The notes under the pieces: model-generated
Database searches by the model: none
The model's input: the letters and a program-made list of their open reading frames with translations, nothing else
What the model was told of the DNA's origin: nothing
Program-made: the position numbers and the translations under genes
Shown here: piece by piece, positions 10,888-22,224 of the stretch
Numbering within the stretch: the stretch's first letter is position 1
How the letters are laid out: every line of letters starts with the position of its first letter
Source of the DNA: Cryptomeria japonica
Lineage: Eukaryota > Streptophyta > Pinopsida > Cupressales > Cupressaceae
Direction of reading: 5' to 3'
Length of the DNA stretch: 64,000 nt
NCBI RefSeq assembly: GCF_030272615.1
Contig: NC_081413.1
Coordinates: 559,399,945-559,463,944, forward strand

Positions 10888-11685
10888 TTTTTATGGTGAA
10901 AATGGATAACAACAATGTTGAAAGACTAAATAGATTCAACCACAAAACCCTAGCCTAACAACAACAAAAATCCACCATAACATATGAAGATTACCTAAGA
11001 CAATGCAAATCAAATGAAATCACAAAGATTATACCATCACATGTCCAATAGGGTTTGGATCTCCATTCTTCCTATCTCCATTGATCTTGCTTGATATATT
11101 TGCTCTCAGATTTTATGTGCACAAGAGCTCAACAAAGAACAGAATGTGGTTGCAAGTAGGATCACCTATGTTCAAAAGCGTAGTGTAGTCAAGTAGTCAA
11201 CGGGGGGTATAGATTGATTAGAATGATTGATTAGGGTTTGATAATGAAGGAAGTATCTCCTTATATAGAAGACACTATAAGAAATAGAGGGATAAGATTG
11301 AGAGGTGTAAAAGGAGGTCGGCTATGATTAGAGGGTAGGTAAAAGAAATAATAAAATAATGAAAGGGGTAGGTAGTGTATGAATTAAGAGATGAATGACA
11401 TGTGTCATGGGTGGAAAAGGTTAATGAATTAATTAAATAAATAAAGATTTATTTAATTAAAGGAGGAAGTGGGATCAATTAAATAAATAAGATATTTATT
11501 TAATTTAGGAAAAGGATAATTTAAATAAATAAATGTATTTATTTAAATGAGAAATAAGGCTAGAAGAGGATAAATGAATAAATTAAATAAATAAAGAATT
11601 ATTTAATTAATAGAAGAATTAAGCTTAGATAATTAAATAAATAAAATATTTATTTAATTAGACTGGACAATTTTGGGTGTCTACA
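10888..11685 (-). repeat. Element A 5' LTR (798 bp)
   Basis: On the minus strand it runs from TGTAGACACC at 11685 to ...ACCATAAAAA at 10888; the terminal CA is mutated to AA here but intact (ACA) in the left copy. U3 includes runs of taaataaataaa and a TATA box. Confidence 0.9.
11261..11268 (-). promoter_or_regulatory. TATA box of element A
   Basis: Minus strand CTATATAAGGAG, about 420 bp into the LTR, a textbook plant TATA box. It drives toward lower coordinates, so the transcript should start near 11235. The left LTR has lost this segment. Confidence 0.65.
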
Positions 11686-12430
11686 GATGATATTGCAGAT
11701 GTGGGGGTATTTCCCCAATACAGGGATTGGTTCCAGCAACATCCATTCCCTAGATTTACAGATCAAGCTGAGCAGACAACTCGTATTGAGGAGATTGAGG
11801 ATGATGCCCCCACACAGAGATAGGGACAGAGACAAGGACAAAGATTCAAGGCTCTAAGGTGGGTAGGTGGCGATCCTGGTGCTAGCAGCAGCAGGGTCCG
11901 AGCTGGTGGTAGACAACATAGAGGAGAGGGTGAATCCCTAGGTACAGTTGGAGTGAGACTTGGTGGAGTGAGAGTGCCGAAGGGTGGAGGAGAGGAGGAG
12001 AGAGAAGCACCACGACAGGTTCGGCAGAGGAGAGAGGAGAAGGGGGGAGCCAGAGGCGGAGATGGAGGAGGAGATCAAGGCGGAGAGCCTGCGAGGGATG
12101 AGGGGACCGACACAACATGGTCGATGAGAGCACGCCTAGCGAGGTTACAATCACAATTAATAGTGTCATAGACTCAGCTGACAGAGCGAGACCATCAGTT
12201 AGCAGAGATGAGAGAAGAGTGAGACTATTTGCGATAGGAGGTTCTTCATCAGACAAGTCAGGCAACCTATTATATTGCGGCTTACAGTGTAGCAGTTCCA
12301 TTAGCGCAATAGGTTGTTCTGTACTCACAGTACATGGAATGGTTAGAGGAAGCTCGAGCACATCGTCAGGACCTTGGAGAGCAGGCTTCTCCTCCTCCAC
12401 CACCTGGCAATGAGGGAGAAGCAGAGAGAT
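11686..12430 (+). pseudogene. Plant Mobile Domain protein, 3' part, antisense inside element B
   Basis: Continues the frame broken at 3878: DIADVGVFPQYRDWF, then FPRFTDQAEQTTRIEEIEDD, ending the mobile domain. The tail that follows is basic and Gly/Arg-rich, then a coiled-coil-like stretch (LTERDHQLAEMREE) and [20 protein letters not shown], ending in a run of prolines and acidic residues near 12420. Stops occur near 11820 and 12170 and several times after, so the gene is dead. Joined with 2785-3878 it is about 1.8 kb. 11686-11690 is the right copy of element A's target duplication. Confidence 0.8.
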
Positions 12431-12544
12431 ATATATTCTTTTTGTAGCTCTGAGATTTTTTTTTTTGTAGCCCTTACGATTCTTGCTCCGATGGGAGTTT
12501 GTATATGCCAGTTGACATCATTTTGTACTCTGAGACATTATACG

Positions 12545-12600
<56 letters not shown>

Positions 12601-12625
12601 GTGTGTGTGTGTGTATATATATATG

Positions 12626-12683
<58 letters not shown>

Positions 12684-12685
12684 TA
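12545..12685. repeat. Compound (TA)n(CA)n(TA)n(TG)n(TA)n microsatellite
   Basis: Blocks in order: TA 12545-12566, CA to about 12584, TA to 12600, GT 12601-12614, then TA interrupted by three TG steps. The CA and GT blocks are complementary around a TA centre, so the tract is an inverted repeat able to fold into a hairpin. Confidence 0.95.
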
Positions 12686-12689
12686 CGAG

Positions 12690-13940
12690 ATCTGATTTGA
12701 CTTCATTATACTTGTCTTGATTCGATTATGAAATGTTTTCCATATGCTTTATTCTATATGTATGCATATCTTTTGAGTATGAATGTATGCAAAACAAGTA
12801 ATTATGGATGTCTACTTTTGTTTCTTTTCTTATGCAAATAAATGAATGCACATGAGTAATGACTAATGCAAAAAAAATTACTTTTCTATGCAATAAGGTG
12901 AATGTAAATGAGTAATAATGAAATGTATGGATCTATATAAGATGCTTATGTATGCAGCTAACATCTCAAAACACAAGTACTTGATCAGAGAAATGATGAA
13001 AAAGAGACCACTTAGCTGAGAAATGATGATGCTTTCAACTCTCATAAAATAAAGAGATCATTATTATCATACTGAAATCACTCTAAATTCACAAAATACA
13101 AAATGTAATGCAAAATGAGATGCAAAATGAAATGCAACCTTAACCTAGTCATTGGATTTAAAATGCTTAAGTTTAATTACTGAGCATAACAAACATAACA
13201 AGTAGATTAGAGTTCCTTTCTTCTCAATGTGCAATTTTAATTATCTTGTCCGCAATGACCCTTTTTCATTCATATCCTTGGACAGATTTCACAAGGACCC
13301 GAATTGCATGATAAAGAAAATCCCTCAAAACGGACAAAGAAATTATGTGAACCTTCCTGTAGCATTCAAATAAGCGGAGTCAAGGTATGTGTGGTGATTT
13401 CACCTTGATGTGAAGACTCTTATCACAGACACCTAGTTGATTAGATGTTTCCAGATCATCAGAATCATTCCTACAAGCAGAAAACAAAGAAAAATATTAT
13501 GCCCACAATTCTTGCTCCTCTTAGTCAAGATACACTTCCTCGAGTTACTCAGAGGGATAATAATCGAAAACCAATATAAAAGATAACACACAAAGAAAAT
13601 TTTCATGCATAGCTCAAACTGTTTAATGATTGTTTTCTGTTATGTTGTTTTGCTTGTTTACTCGGTTATAAAACTCTTTAGTATTCGGGAGACAGGTGAG
13701 TGACTCGGAGTGGACGACCAGGTTTCACTGATGAAAAGATGACTTGGTTGATAATGCTTAGGACATGTAATGTGCTCTATCGTTTAACCTAAGACTAGGA
13801 CATTGATCAGTTTCAAGCCATGAGCGTTCCAATGAACCAGGATGTCACAAAAGTGATTGAAATATATGTACAAGCGATAATAAAGATGCGTGAAAGTGGG
13901 AAATACCAACATTGCATTGATAGATGGAGCGTTGAGTACA
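12690..13940. other. Non-coding region of B between integrase and the PMD gene
   Basis: AT-rich sequence with short iterations of aatgcaaaatgagatgcaaaatgaaatgc near 13105. No frame of useful length or domain similarity on either strand; 13820-14002 plus is open for 60 codons but looks accidental. This is 3' untranslated sequence of element B. Confidence 0.6.
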
Positions 13941-13968
13941 AGAGGCACCTGTTTGCCAATTTTTCACC
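13941..13968 (-). other. Conserved post-pol motif of element B
   Basis: agaGGCACCTGTTTGCCAat followed by TTTTTCACC, the same string as in A (4144-4170) and C (39194-39220). In all three it sits roughly 200-400 bp beyond the integrase tail, followed by poly-T. Confidence 0.5.
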
Positions 13969-14149
13969 TACTTGGCAGAGATATTTTTTTAATTTTTTTT
14001 AGGACATTTTTCAATTGTACAAGTTGTTGGAGCAGAGAATGCTAGGTGAAGAATTTCTTCAAGTGGATGGTGTTGATCGGTTCACGGAGCTTTTCTCCTT
14101 CTAATGTTGAGAGCTAATAGGCACCAGAGCCGAAGACTGCAATAACGAT

Positions 14150-15180
14150 GTAGGGCCCCAAGCAGTTGGGTTCAAACTTCCCTTTGTTGTCTCGAAACTA
14201 TTGATTTTTAGGATTTTCTTTCAGAACTAGGTCACCAACCTGAAATTCTCTTTGTCGAACCTTCTTGTTATATCCTTTGGACATTCTCTTTTGATATACT
14301 CTGAGATGATCAAATGCCACTTGTTGACGCTCATCCAACAATTCGAGCTCTTGCAATCTAGATATTTTATAGTCTTCATCAGTAACAAGACCTTGCAAAG
14401 AAACTCTTAGAGATGATATTTCCATTTCAATAGGTAATACTGCTTTGGACCCATACACCAAAAAAAAGGGTGTAGCCCCAGTAGGTGTTTTGATACCTGT
14501 TTTATAAGCCCACAATGTAGGATTGAGCTACAGATGCCAATCTTTCCCAGATTTGTTCACTGTTCTGTGCAAGATAGTCAGTAGGTTTTTGTTGGATGCC
14601 TCAGCTTATCCATTACCTTGAGGGTAATATATTGATGACCAGTGTTGTTTAATTTTGAATTTCTCACAGAGCTCGTCCAGATCTTTATTCTTGAACTTTC
14701 CTTCGTTGTCAGTCACAATGGATGAAAGAATCCCATACCTGCAAATGATATAGTTTAGGATGAAGAGAGCTACTTGTTTACCGGTTGCTTTGATGAGCGG
14801 AACCGCTTCTACCCACTTAGTGAAATACTCAGTTACAGTTATGATAAATTTATGTCCGTAAGATGATGCAAGATATATCTGACCGATGAGATCAAAGGCC
14901 AATGTGTAATGAAGGGTATGAGATCCCTTGTTGGAGCATGTATGAGGTTCCCATGTAACTGACACTTCTCACAAGTCTTAGCAAATTTAATAGCATATTT
15001 TTCCATGTTTGGCCAGTAGTAGCCAGCCCATAGTAGTTTCCAAGCTAAAGTAAGACCATTCGAATGAGATCCACAAATACCTTCATGAACTTCCGATAAT
15101 GCATGTTTAGACTCTTCAGTTTCTAGAAACCTAAGCAATGTACCGTCCAAACCTTGTGTAAATAGATCATTAGCAATGAT
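14150..15180 (-). pseudogene. Element B integrase
   Basis: The N-terminal HHCC zinc finger (VHEGICGSH ... CEKC) is in 15150-14839, in frame with RT. A frameshift follows. The catalytic core is in 14965-14606: FDLIG (first Asp), TEYFTKWVEA, VTDNEGKFKN (second Asp) and YYPQGNG. A stop (TAA for CAA) comes right after GNG and before the AEAS that carries the catalytic Glu. The C-terminal domain (14515-14198) has NPTLWAYKTGI-like, TGATPFFLVYG, LPIEMEI and REFQVGDLVLKENPKNQ. Integrase inserts the cDNA into the genome. Domains are complete but broken by one frameshift and one stop. Confidence 0.85.
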
Positions 15181-15186
15181 AACATC

Positions 15187-15845
15187 CTACGAAGCATTTT
15201 GGGTTAGGTTCCTTTTCTCATTATGGGTAAAATTTTCAAGGATAATTTGGTCTCGTAGATAAGAGTAAATGTGGCTATATTGGGATGATCCGTGTCCAAT
15301 AATAGAACAGACTATTTGGGTCTTGGGAGAATCATAGGCCGGGTAATGTAACTCTTCCACCAGGAATTCAAAGCAAAAATTGGATTCTTGTAACTCGAGC
15401 ATAGATGCCAAGGTGGCCATAGCATCTGTTGCTCTGTTTGCGGATTTGTGAATCAGTTGGAATGATACAAAAGCAAAATATTTCTTAAGATCATCCACCA
15501 TTCTCTTATAAGGTATCAGTTTCTCATCTCGAGTCTAATATGTATCATTGATTTGATTGATGATCAGCTGAGAATCTCCATAGATGTGTAATTCTGCAAC
15601 CTTCCATTCAATAGCTAGCTTTATCTCGTTTACCAAAGCTTCATATTCTACAATGTTGTTTGTACAAGGAAAAAGAATCTTATAAGCCTTTGGGATTGAA
15701 TACTTCTGAGGTGTAATCAATAGTATTCTAGCACCAGAACCATTTTGAGTGAAAGACCCATCAAAGAACATCTTCCAGGATTGTTGAGTAAGGTGCACTA
15801 TTGATTCATCTGGGAACTCTATATGCAGCAGTTGAGTGTCTTCAA
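15187..15845 (-). pseudogene. Element B archaeal-type RNase H (Tat-lineage second RNase H)
   Basis: Same frame as RT. Residues: MFFDGSF (first Asp), NNIVEYEALVNEIKLA (Glu), LHIYGDSQLIINQI (Asp), then after a stop near 15535 SFQLIHKSANRATDAMATLA, whose TDAMA holds the last acidic residue. This second, plant/archaeal-like RNase H between the Gypsy RNase H and integrase is the known hallmark of Tat elements. All expected active-site acids are present; only the internal stop disables it. Its proposed role is removal of RNA during reverse transcription. Confidence 0.85.
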
Positions 15846-15865
15846 GTGGAGCTTCAACAAGTTGA

Positions 15866-17316
15866 TATGCAATTACCTATCCTTTTATGGCTTTATGTTT
15901 CACATATTCAATATCAAACTCTATAAGGACCATGACCCATTTTGCCAATCTTTTGATGAGTGTTGCTTTGCTGAGAAGATATTTGAGCGGATCAATTTTA
16001 GCCACCATCTTGACTGAATGTGCTAACATGTAGTGTCTCAACTTTTGTGATGCAAAGACTAATGCCAAGCATGCTTTTTCTATTATAGTGTAGTTCATTT
16101 CATAAGACACCAATGTTCTGTTGATGTAATATATAGCTTGTTCCTTTTTATTTTCATCCTATTGTGCCAGAAGTGCCCCCAGTCATGAGTCAGTTGCTGA
16201 TATGTACACAATCAATGGTTTACCTTGAATTGGTGGCATCAATATTGGTGGTTTGGATAGGCACTCTTTGATTTGCTGAAGATGTTGTTCACATTCCTGA
16301 TCCCAGTTGTATATTACTCCTTTCCTCAATACTTTTGTGAAAGGTTGAGCTTTGTTTGCAAGCTGAGAAATAAAGCATCTGATTGATTGGAGAGGTCCCT
16401 GTAAACTTCTCATTTGACTGATGTTCTTCAAAGGCAGCATTTCCATTATAGCTTGGACTTTCTCAGGATCAACCTCGATTCCCTTTTTTGAAATGGTGTT
16501 GCCAAGCAATTTCCCAGATGTCACTCCGAATGCACACTTTTTTGGATTTAACCGGAGTTTGAATTTTTCCATTCTATCTAGTATAGGGCCTAGCTCTTGA
16601 ATATGTGTGGATCTCTTCATAGTCTTCACTAAGGTGTCATCAACATAATCTTCCATATTCTTATGCATCATGTCATGAAAGATAGTAGTTACTACTCTTT
16701 GGTAGGTTGCTCCTGTGTTCTTTAGCCCAAATGGCATGACATTCCAACAAAAGGTTCCCCATGCATAGGTGAAAGTTGTCTTTTCTTGATCCCTGGGAGC
16801 TAGTTTGATCTGATTATAGCTAGAGAATCCGTCCATTAGTGAGTCTATCTCATACCCAGCAGTCATGTCGACTATCATATTAATGTTTGGTAATGGAAAG
16901 TCATCCTTTAGACAAGCTTTGTTGATATCTCTGAAGTCAGTACAAACTCTGATAGATTTGTCTACCTTTGACACATGTACTATGTTTGAAATCCATTCAA
17001 CATAGTCTGTAGCTCTGATAAATCCAACTTTTAGCAGTTTTTGTAGCTCAACCTTGACTAGCAGCGCCACATGACGGTGCATTTTATGGAGTTTTTGCTT
17101 GACTGGTTTAACTCTTGGTGTGATAGAAAGATGGTGCATGATAAGATCAGGATCTAGGTCTAGCATATCAGAGTACATCCATGCAAAATTGATCTTCTTT
17201 TCTAAAAAGAGGTGAGTGAAATCTTTCAATTCTTCTGCTGATAATGATTGAGCTACATGAATGAAGTGTGGTGTCTCTTGACTCCCAATGTTCACTGGTT
17301 GAGTTGGCTCAATCAA
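15866..17316 (-). pseudogene. Element B reverse transcriptase and Gypsy RNase H
   Basis: Frame 17316-16183 has the RT fingers (ELQKLLKVGFIRATDYVEWI, VCTDFRDINKAC), palm (LMDGFSSYNQI with the first Asp, VMPFGLKNTGATYQR, YVDDTLV with the catalytic pair) and thumb (LNPKKCAFGV, LLGNTISKKGIE). Stops near 16182 and 16150 interrupt the start of the RNase H, which continues in the same frame: LGALLAQ, IEKACLALVFA, KIDPLKYLL. RT makes cDNA from element RNA in the particle. The RT itself has no internal stop and all catalytic residues, so this is the best preserved part of B. Confidence 0.9.
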
Positions 17317-17399
17317 TATACAAGACCTTTCCTAAAAATGACTTGGCAGTATGTCAAGTATCTCACCTTCAGGCACCTCCGAAGAGGTTTTCACCCTTA

Positions 17400-18690
17400 G
17401 GTACGTCTTTTATTTTCTCTTTTTTAGATTCTGACACCGCCACAATGTGGTTTTAGCCATCAGATTTTTTATTTTTATTTTTCTTATTTTTGTGACTAAG
17501 ATACTTGATATCTATTTCAGTCATGTTTTCACTCTGTTCACTGGTGGAAGAGCCCATAGGTTCAACTGCATTGAGATAATAGGCTAAAGTATAGTCATTG
17601 GCAAAAGTAGGTATATTCGTGCGCAGGTTTTGTAAAGTACAGTCAATTAATTCTGGATGTAGTAAGGATAAATTTTGGATAGGTTCAAGGGTATTCACGG
17701 TATTGTCATCACAATTGCAGATTGAAAAGTTGAGTTCTAGAAGGATACCTTGCATAAATGTCTCGAGACTAAGAAGAGTCCGAACATGATTATTAAAGTG
17801 CACGTTAATATTTAGTTGACCTAATCTAATAGACATACTTGTAGCATCGTTCTCTACACTATACTGGATATCATATCGTGGTTTGACAACAATAAGATCA
17901 GTAGACAGATTTTCATCATTTACATCAGATGATTCAGAATTTGATGCTGAGTAGATATTATCAGAAATGGGACTATTGTTAGAGTCATCAGATGAAGTTT
18001 CTGAGTCTTCTTCAAGTGATTTAATATATGTATGGTATCAACACCAACATCTTTAATGTTGCAAGTTCCTTCAAGATTTGTCTCATTTATCATTTGTATC
18101 TGACACACCTATTGAAATGATCTTGTTGTTTCTGTGACTCCCCGTCATCTACTCCATTCAGCTTCTTCTGGACTGATGACTGGTTCTGCTTCTGTAGCTT
18201 CCAATTCTTCTTGTGTAGTGCTATACCTGATTTGTTTTATCTTAGTAGAAGGGTACATAATAGATGAGAAACTCTCTGGTATTCTTCCTTCTTTCAATCC
18301 TTGTTCATAGTTTTTTTGTCTTTTTAGTCTGATTTCCTGTATTTCATTTTCTAGTTTTGTGCGCATCAGCTCTTGAGTATCATCTGTGATACTATTAGAC
18401 TCTTCTAGAGTTTCTGTAGTGGATGTATCTGAGAGGTAATTTCAACCCCATTCATACTCATTTGAGCCAGTTTCTAAATCTTCTACTTTTTGCCTACCAG
18501 TGTATGTGACTAGAAATTTCAGCGGTGTAAACAATTCCCTGAATCTTTCTAGTTCCTCTTTCATATTTTTTGGGACTTCTACTTCTTGTAGTATTGTAGT
18601 TGATACCATTGGAACTTGAGCATTGATTGTCTCTTCTCTCTTGATTTCTAGTTCCTCTAGTTTTGTTTCATAGCTGTCTTGAAGTTGTTG
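17400..18690 (-). pseudogene. Element B variable linker between G-patch and RT
   Basis: Three open pieces (18366-18145, 18108-17920, 17836-17453). The first two are in frame with the G-patch. The content is acidic and Ser/Thr-rich with charged helices (LENEIQEIRLKRQKNYEQGL; NLEGTCNIKDVGVDTI). TLEPIQNLSLLHPEL recurs in element C at about 42950-43010, so this linker is a shared, fast-changing part of Pol. No catalytic motif is visible. Confidence 0.65.
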
Positions 18691-18702
18691 AATGTTTACT
18701 TC

Positions 18703-18960
18703 CTATAATGTTAAAGGCAGTGTCTTTTTCTTCCTCTTAGTCTTAGAAGCATGTTTTTGGTCTGATGTTTTTCCTGGATTGTATCCTACTCCAACTTTAT
18801 CATTTGTGGACTTTGTTTGTAGTTGAATTGGTTCAATGATACCCTCTTGATGTTTGCCTAGAGGACCAGTACCTGAATATCCCATGTGTTGAATCATTTT
18901 GTAGCCAGGACCATATTGGGTTGGTGAAATCTCACAATGTCGTACTTCCTCGTTTTGACT
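18703..18960 (-). pseudogene. Element B G-patch domain
   Basis: SPTQYGPGYKMIQHMGYSGT followed by GPLGKHQEGIIEPIQ is a G-patch (Gly-rich RNA/protein-binding motif). Same frame as the protease-linker region upstream; a Lys-rich tail (KTKRKKKT) and a stop follow at about 18703. A G-patch between protease and RT also appears in C (43180-43300) and E (63030-63130). In many retroelements this module binds nucleic acid; its role in Tat elements is not known to me. Confidence 0.8.
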
Positions 18961-18975
18961 ATCTTCCTTGAAAAG

Positions 18976-19920
18976 CTAGTTAAGAACAACATCCTCTTCT
19001 ATTTCATCTACTAAGGAAGTAGAAGACTGTAGAAAAAAACCATCATATATGATATTCAGAGTTGAACTTTGTGTTCTCATAGCCTCTGATGGTTTGCCCA
19101 ACCGTTTTGGTGATGGAGGGAGAGAGACTAATGAAAGTACCGGTTCTATCCTGTAGCCATCCATGCCAGTATTCGTAATCTTCAATTTATTTTCCAAGTA
19201 TTTCATCAGAGCTTCTAGATTTTCATTTGTAGAGTCTGCCCTATTATGAGGCACAAAAGTATCAATACCTTTTGTTAATGCATTACAATGGAGATTTGTA
19301 TCAGCAGGAATACTGACTTCTGTTCCATTATAAGGAAATTTTTAGCATTAATGGTATGTTGATGGAACTGCCTTCATTTCATGAATCCACGACCTGCCTA
19401 GTAAGATATTGTATGACAGAGGAAGATCAAGTACCCAAAAAATGACATCTCTTTCTATAGGTCCCACCCTGATTGGTAATGATACCAGACCTTTAGAGGT
19501 CCTTCTTCTTCATCATAGGCTTTAATTGTTATTTTCTTGGCGGGATTAATGAAATTTTTAGAAAATCCTAGTTGTGTAAGTAGACTATAAGTACAAATAT
19601 TCAACCTCGTGCCTCCATCTATCAAAACACGTTTAACTTTGTGTTTATGGATCATGGCTTCAATATGAAATGGTTGGTTATGTGGGTGATTTAGTGAGTT
19701 GTCATCTTCCTCAGAAAAGGTCAGATAGTGAGGTGAAGTTAGATGACCCACCATAGACTGAAACCGATCAATATCTAAATCTTTGGGAACATTAGTGGCG
19801 AGGAATGCTTTGTCTAGGATCTCTTTGTGAGCAAAAGAGATTTTTAGCAATTCAAAGATTGAGATTTGAGCATTTGTCCCTTTCAAATGTTCAACAACGC
19901 TATATACAGAGGATGATGTT
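18976..19920 (-). pseudogene. Element B aspartic protease and downstream segment
   Basis: Frame 19886-19455: ISFAHKEILDKAFLATNVPK, then MVGHLTSPHYLTFSEEDDNS, the active-site motif VLIDGGTRLNIC (DGGT), and ITIKAYDEEEG. After a frameshift near 19500 come LPLSYNILLGRSWIHEM and VPSTYH, ending the retropepsin-like fold. Then an Asn/Ser-rich spacer (19254-18976) leads to the G-patch. It is about 75% like A's protease by eye. Breaks: one frameshift and at least two stops. Confidence 0.8.
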
Positions 19921-20239
19921 GAAGTTAGCCTTTTAAATTTATCAAAGGTTGATTCTTTTTATTTGTTTGACGAGGCTGGTAGGTTTGATGTTGCTTGAGC
20001 CAGAGTTGAAGAACTAGCTCCTTGGAGAGTGACTTTCTTTTGAGAATGGGTCATAGCTATTGCATGTCATGATTCATTTTGTTTATCTTGGACTATAATC
20101 ACATTGTAATATTCAAATTGGGAAGGCTCAATCATGTTGATGATGTTGTCATTGCTGGTATAAGTATAATTTACTTTGGCACCTCCTTTGGTCTTTGAGG
20201 ATTCACCTTGTTCATAAACAGGTAAAGGGTCCTTAAATG

Positions 20240-21812
20240 CTCTGTGATCAACATTGGTCGGGTGATTCCCGACAACAATTTTACCAGTGTCATGAGATCT
20301 TGAATCTCATGCTTGAGCTTCATGCAGTTGTTTGTGTTATGACCTTTATTCCAATGTTAGTCACAACATTCATTTTCTCTCCACCATTTTGGTTTAACTT
20401 CCGGATCATATGGCCCGGAATTATCTGGTAACGTTATCAGATTGTTTGCAAACAGAGTTTTGAAAGCGGATTCATATGATTCTTCAAGAGGAGTAAAGTC
20501 ACACTTAGGTTTGGAAAGCCAAGGTTTCTCTTTGAACCACTCTTTTATTTTCTTCAGAGGATTTTCTGCTGCAACTTCAGCTGCTTTGAGTGCTTGTGTG
20601 CCACTAGCCAAGTTGAATATCATGGGCTTTGAGTTCATTTTAATAATGTCTACCACTCTGTCATTAACATTCTTGTTGTTGTCTTTGCCATACTTCCAAT
20701 ACTTGTTCTTCTCTTTAGAGCTAGATCCTGGTTGTGTTTCTTTCCAAGCTGAGATATCCCCCTTTTTTTTAGCACATCTTCCATTCAAATAGCATTATCT
20801 ACCATTTTGTTAAATGATGGTGTACTTGCATTTGGATACTATATTTCAATTCTAGGATCATGTTGTTGACAAATATATCTATTTTCTCATAATTTGGGAT
20901 AGGTCAAGAATACCTAGAGAACATCTTTCTCCAATGTTGGAGAAAAGTAAGAAAAGGCTCCCCTATTTTTTGTTTTGTATTGCAAAGCTCGATCACAGTC
21001 ATAGGATGCCAAATGTTATATGAGTATTGTTGTAAAAACAGTTGGATTAGTTCTTCAAAAAATTTAATCCCCATAGGTAAACTTGAAAACCATTCCATAG
21101 CTTGTCCTCCTAAACTCCTCAGGAAAAGGCGCATGAGATATGTTTGTTCGTGCATGAACTCCATATAGGCAGCACATAATTCCTTGACATGATCTTGAGG
21201 ATCTGAGTTACCATCATATTTGTCAAATTTTGGGATCTCTATTCATGAAGGAAATGGAGGCATGTTTAGGCTTTTGTCAAACAGAAATGGACATATTATA
21301 TTCAGAGAATATTGTTTTGGGGATTTGTCCTTGTTTTTCAATTCCGTGATCTCAGTCTGTAAGGCTAGTAATTGTCTGTGTGCCATTATTATAGATGATT
21401 CTTTCTTTTTAGTAACAAGAGTCTGAACGTCATATCCAGTAGGAAGTTTGGCTCCTTGTTTTGCTAGTTCCAAGAAATAGTCTTCTTTCTCTCTAGCCAT
21501 AATAGCTTTCATCATTTTTCAGAAATCTCTATCCTTTTGATATTTAAGAATATCTTTTTCTGGAGGTTCAGATTCTTCAGCTTCACTTGATGAGGAATCG
21601 TTATCGGTATAATGAATACTAAAGTTTTCTTTGTTATTTTTTTCTGTCTCACGTATAGTGGGAGATTCAGATTCATCAAAAATTGGTATCTCTGATGATG
21701 AAGGTTTATCAATGAGCGGGTCATTCATGTAGTATGGGTTATCTTGATATATGAAGGATTGTCCTTTGCCTTTAGCCTCTTTCTTATGAGAACTCCTGGT
21801 TTGAGTAGGCAT
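20240..21812 (-). pseudogene. Element B gag
   Basis: ATG at 21812 (MPTQTRSSHKKEAKG) opens an acidic, Ser-rich N-terminus. One stop near 21518 leads into MMKAIMAREKEDYFLELAKQ. The Gag core is in 21164-20904: LRSLGGQAMEWFSSLPMGI, LFLQQYSYNIW, LCNTKQKIGEPFLTFLQHW. A frameshift leads to 20788-20357, ending near 20300 with a zinc-binding motif of the CX2HX4GHX4C kind (CDxHWNKGHNTNNC). Same plan as element A's gag, so both derive from one family. Confidence 0.85.
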
Positions 21813-22224
21813 TTTTAAGGATTAGTGTGACCTAAAGCTGTTTGTGATGTAGAGGTCAAGATCAAATTCAGAGCTAGTTGTTCATTTAACGTATTGTTTG
21901 AGAGAAGCAACTAAGATTTAGTCTAGTTTCAGGAAAGATCTATCTTGTATAAGACATTTATCTAAGTTTATTCAAGACAAGTGACTAAGATTCAGTCTGG
22001 TTTCAGGAATGATCTATCTTGTATAAGACGTTATCTAAGTGACTTAGGTTTTGATAAGTAGATGATTGAACTAGCTAAAAAATGATCAACCAAATTGTGC
22101 AATACAAATGGTAGAGGTACACTATCTTGATCTCTTTATGCTTAGGATGATGATAACCAGTATTATGCTCGTTGTAGACTGTTTTAGGCAAGTTTGACTA
22201 TTCTGTACTGACAAAATTAGAGAT

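Larger units (their letters stand above)
3879..11685 (-). mobile_element. Element A: nested, deleted Tat-like Ty3/Gypsy element
   Basis: The element starts TG (3879), ends CA (11685), has a 5-bp target duplication, a full LTR at the right (10888-11685), a primer-binding site next to it, gag and protease on the minus strand, and an integrase C-terminus. RT, both RNase H domains, the integrase core and most of the left LTR are missing. The shared 198 bp of LTR differ at only 2 positions by eye, so the insertion is recent compared with B. It cannot supply its own polymerase; if it moved in this state, it did so in trans. Confidence 0.9.

Noticed and set aside
11882-12403. 173-codon minus-strand ORF over the PMD tail
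   Set aside because: Antisense shadow of the Gly/Arg-rich PMD tail; Leu/Ser/Pro-rich with no domain, while the plus strand continues the PMD frame.
12374-12720. ORFs rich in IYIYI and THTHTH
   Set aside because: They are translations of the TA/CA microsatellite on both strands.
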